This document shows, one piece after another, positions 21,194 through 23,704 of a stretch of 23,704 nucleotides of DNA (position 1 is its first letter; every line of letters starts with the position of its first letter). The position numbers and the translations under genes are program-made. This stretch comes from an uncultured bacterium. GTDB lineage: Bacteria; Actinomycetota; Coriobacteriia; Coriobacteriales; Coriobacteriaceae. Location: positions 1-23,704 of the forward strand of contig CAJMMN010000031.1 of NCBI GenBank assembly GCA_905214525.1, given 5' to 3'. The notes under the pieces were generated by a model, which worked only from the letters and a program-made list of their open reading frames with translations, was not told the origin of the DNA and did no database searches.

Positions 21194-23704
21194 TTAGTCT
21201 TTCACCAGGTCGCTGTGGTCTGCCTCCACCAGCAGCAGGGTGGGCTCTTCGGCCCCACGGTGGGTGAGGTAGAACACCTCGCTGCCGCTGCCCTGTGCCA
21301 GCAGGTCGCTGATGGCAAAGCTGCTGGTCTGGCCATTGGTGACGAACTGGATGGTCTGTGCGCCATGCTCCTGCAGGTAGCGCAGGGTATCCAGGTCGCC
21401 GGTAAGGGTGGCAGTGTCATAGGCACCGGTGTAGGTGCGCAGGGTGCCGTTCTGGCTCACCGTAAAGGGCTGGTTCATGCCCTCAGCGTCCACCACCCGC
21501 AGCTCAAGGGCGCTGTTGGTGTTGAAGGGCTGGCCCTCGGTGGCACCGCAGTCGGGGCAGGTGTGGGTGCCGTCGCCGTTGTCCTTCCAGTGGTGGCCGG
21601 TGGCGGGGATCTCCTGCGTCTCGACGTGGCCGCACTCCGTGCAGGTATGCTGCTTTTGGCCTGCGGTGGTGCAGGTGGCCTCTGTAACAGTAGTCCACTC
21701 GCCGTAGCTATGGGCCTCGGTCGCATCGCCCTTGACGCAGATATGGGTGCTGTTATCGCCGTTGTCCGTCCAGTGGTGGCCGGTGGCAGGGATGGTCTCC
21801 GTCTTTGTTTCATCACAGCGAGAGCATTTCCAGACAATAGTTCCCGCTCTCTCACAGGCAGCAGGTGTTTCGGACTGCTTTACTGTAAAGTCATGGCCCA
21901 GTGCATTGGTCGTCTCTACTCTTGTCTCAGTATGCTCCGGGCTGGCAGCGCCTTTATTGCTCTCAAAGGTGCATTTGTACGTTTTGCTGCCGGGGGTAGT
22001 GCAGGTAGCGGGGGTTTCATCCACCAGCTCTTCGGTGCAGAGGTTCTTGCTATGGACGATCTTCTGCAGCACACCATTGTAGTCAGTATACCACAGCTCT
22101 GTATTATCGCCAATAGTATTTACAAGACCCCCTGCTGTGGGGTTACTTCTTTTGCCTACCTCAGCCTCGGTACCGTTCACACTGATATACTGACCAATAT
22201 ACTGACCATTCGTCGATGCCCATTGTTTCATTTTAAGCAGCACATTGTTGCTGATGTTGACCTCAGTAGCGGAAATTGCACCAGACTCTCCAACTATTGC
22301 ACTGTTCTCGCCGAGTCTAACATTTCCGTTCTTTCCGCCGTCAATGGTTACTTTAACGGTTCTGCCCGAATTGCTGTTAATACGGCCGCCGCCGATGCCG
22401 GAGTTTACTCCTCCCGTAGCTGTATCGATTGAGGCATTGTCTTTTATATTGACTGTTACATTTCCGTTTTTACTTCCGATTGCACTGGAATTGCTTGCGC
22501 TTGCCGTCTGGATGGTCGCATGGCCCTGAATGGTGACCTTGGTATCTTTTGCGCCATTGCCAATGGCAGAGCCGTAGAACCCGGTTGCTATGATATTGAC
22601 ATCTTCATCCTCTGTGGTAGCCCCGGGCGTGCCAATGGTCACCTCTGCCTCGGTGTTCTTTCCACCGTGTCCGGCAGCGCCAATGGCGGCTCCATATCCA
22701 CTGGCCCCATAGACACCAGTACTCTTTGCAACGACCGTTGCATGGTCACGGATCACGATGCCCGTTGCCGAGCCACCGTAATCACCCCCATAGGCACTGC
22801 CGCTGCCGATGGCAGCACCATCATAAGCCGATGCCGTCACCTTGGAATGCCCCTGGATGGTGATATTATATGCACTTCCGGAAAAACCATTGTCGGCTCC
22901 ACCACCGCCGATGCCTGCAGCGACCCCGCCGCCTGTTGCGTCAACGGTTGCATAGCCCTCTATGATAATGTTTCCTGTGCTTTCGCCTGTACTTCCTCCG
23001 ATGCCTGCCGAACCGTTTGAGCCTCCACCTTTTGCGGTCAGACTGCCGGAGGTACCTGATTTGGTGGCGGTGATCTTATTTCCCCTGTCATCGGTCTCGT
23101 CTGTGATGATCAGCTTTCCCGGTACCTGCTTGTGCAGTCCTGCCCGCTCGGAACTCGAACTGTCCAAAGCATTCTGGCCGTCCAGCTCAATTTTTGTCGT
23201 TCCGCCGCCGGAGACGTCCATTGCAGCTTGATATTTCCTATTCGACGCCTTAATATTCACATTACTGAGCCGGATCTTGAGTTCCTTGGCCGCTTTGTCC
23301 ACCCAGTTATTGACGACATTGATGACGTTTTGGGTGGGGTTTTCGGCGCTGCCCTCTGCCGGAGGATCAGCCGCAGGGGCAGTGGGGGTGGTGGGAGCCG
23401 CCGCAGGGGCGTTGGCCTGAGTGGCCTCCCGGGTCTCTGCCGTAGGGTCTGCAGAGGTGCTGAGGGTGGGTTTCGTGGCCTGCTGCTCCGGCTCCGGGTC
23501 TGCCGGGGCGTACTCGTACACCACATCCTTCTTGGGGGCATCTTCCTCTTTCTCTTCCTCGGTGATGTCCTTGCCCTCCTTGGTCTGGGCAGGGGTCTGG
23601 GCAGAGTCCTCCTCTGCCTCGCTCAGGGTAAAGGCTGCGTCCGGGTCAGGCTGGCTCTCCCCGGCAGCGTCCGCAGACCCGGCTGCTTCCAGCTCCTGCG
23701 TGGC
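21194..23704 (-). CDS. Large secreted/surface protein, C-terminal 836 aa (start outside window)
   Basis: The frame is open from the right edge to the stop at 21194, so the N-terminus and any signal peptide are missing. The visible part begins with about 120 residues rich in Glu, Asp, Pro, Ala and Thr, a likely disordered stalk. Next come roughly 300 residues of Gly-rich repeats with recurring GAAIGSG/AGIGGG turns and strands such as ITIQGHSKVTA and IVIRDHATVVA, typical of a right-handed beta-helix. Then come at least three Cys-rich repeats of the form ATCTTxGxKxxxCxxCGxxxTxxIPATGHxW, seen in many clostridial surface proteins. A ~110-residue C-terminal domain ends in LLLVEADHSDLVKD. There is no LPXTG motif or membrane anchor at this end. 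A binding or adhesive role is plausible, and no catalytic site is recognised. Confidence 0.82.
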   Translation of the reverse strand, partial: ATQELEAAGSADAAGESQPDPDAAFTLSEAEEDSAQTPAQTKEGKDITEEEKEEDAPKKDVVYEYAPADPEPEQQATKPTLSTSADPTAETREATQANAPAAAPTTPTAPAADPPAEGSAENPTQNVINVVNNWVDKAAKELKIRLSNVNIKASNRKYQAAMDVSGGGTTKIELDGQNALDSSSSERAGLHKQVPGKLIITDETDDRGNKITATKSGTSGSLTAKGGGSNGSAGIGGSTGESTGNIIIEGYATVDATGGGVAAGIGGGGADNGFSGSAYNITIQGHSKVTASAYDGAAIGSGSAYGGDYGGSATGIVIRDHATVVAKSTGVYGASGYGAAIGAAGHGGKNTEAEVTIGTPGATTEDEDVNIIATGFYGSAIGNGAKDTKVTIQGHATIQTASASNSSAIGSKNGNVTVNIKDNASIDTATGGVNSGIGGGRINSNSGRTVKVTIDGGKNGNVRLGENSAIVGESGAISATEVNISNNVLLKMKQWASTNGQYIGQYISVNGTEAEVGKRSNPTAGGLVNTIGDNTELWYTDYNGVLQKIVHSKNLCTEELVDETPATCTTPGSKTYKCTFESNKGAASPEHTETRVETTNALGHDFTVKQSETPAACERAGTIVWKCSRCDETKTETIPATGHHWTDNGDNSTHICVKGDATEAHSYGEWTTVTEATCTTAGQKQHTCTECGHVETQEIPATGHHWKDNGDGTHTCPDCGATEGQPFNTNSALELRVVDAEGMNQPFTVSQNGTLRTYTGAYDTATLTGDLDTLRYLQEHGAQTIQFVTNGQTSSFAISDLLAQGSGSEVFYLTHRGAEEPTLLLVEADHSDLVKD

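Noticed and set aside
22380..23050. A CRISPR array or tandem DNA repeat in the surface-protein gene
   Set aside because: The repetition is at protein level (Gly-rich turns) with variable DNA and spacing, with no fixed repeat-spacer units, and the reading frame runs through it.

Overview
The window looks like chromosomal DNA of a GC-rich (about 60%) gut Firmicute in the Oscillospiraceae/Ruminococcaceae, most likely Faecalibacterium or a close relative. That is an inference from Firmicutes-type features: strong AGGAGG ribosome sites, DnaD/DnaI-type primosome genes, an NSS symporter, a Cys-rich/beta-helix surface protein and many hairpin terminators between short operons. No marker gene here fixes the species.

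Layout. 1-55 is the 3' part of a tRNA-Gly(GCC) with its terminator. 156-3826 encodes a heterodimeric ABC exporter with one degenerate and one canonical ATP site. 4012-4866 is a PAS-GGDEF protein with its own consensus promoter. 5019-6008 (-) is an NdpA/YejK nucleoid-associated protein, with a possible tiny membrane ORF behind it. 6169-6546 is a small PH-domain-like protein and 6640-6891 (-) a small protein of unknown function. 7154-9471 pairs an AraC-type regulator with a MATE efflux pump. 9535-10072 is a lower-GC BrnT/BrnA-type toxin-antitoxin pair. 10171-11529 (-) is a type-B carboxylesterase.

The centre, 11548-16422, is the most striking part. A three-gene cassette (a ~125-aa protein of unknown function, a DnaD-domain protein and a DnaC/DnaI-like AAA+ ATPase) is present twice, as divergent, inverted, diverged but intact copies. 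They flank a tRNA-Gly(CCC) that has its own promoter and terminator. The left copy has its own recognisable promoter and the right copy does not.

Right side. 16472-17404 is a PfkB-family sugar/nucleoside kinase. 17517-18887 is an NSS-family sodium symporter converging on a LOG-family/ketopantoate-reductase-like operon (18938-20448, -). A dyad-rich 283-bp intergenic region leads to a short lipoprotein made almost only of Ser, Ala and Glu. The window ends in the 3' part of a large secreted protein (21194 to the right edge, -) with Gly-rich beta-helix-like repeats and Cys-rich repeats.

How the genes work together: regulator plus pump (AraC-MATE), toxin plus antitoxin, and the two ABC half-transporters are functional pairs. 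The duplicated DnaD-DnaC pair would act in helicase loading at primosome assembly. Most other genes are independent single-gene units separated by bidirectional terminators.
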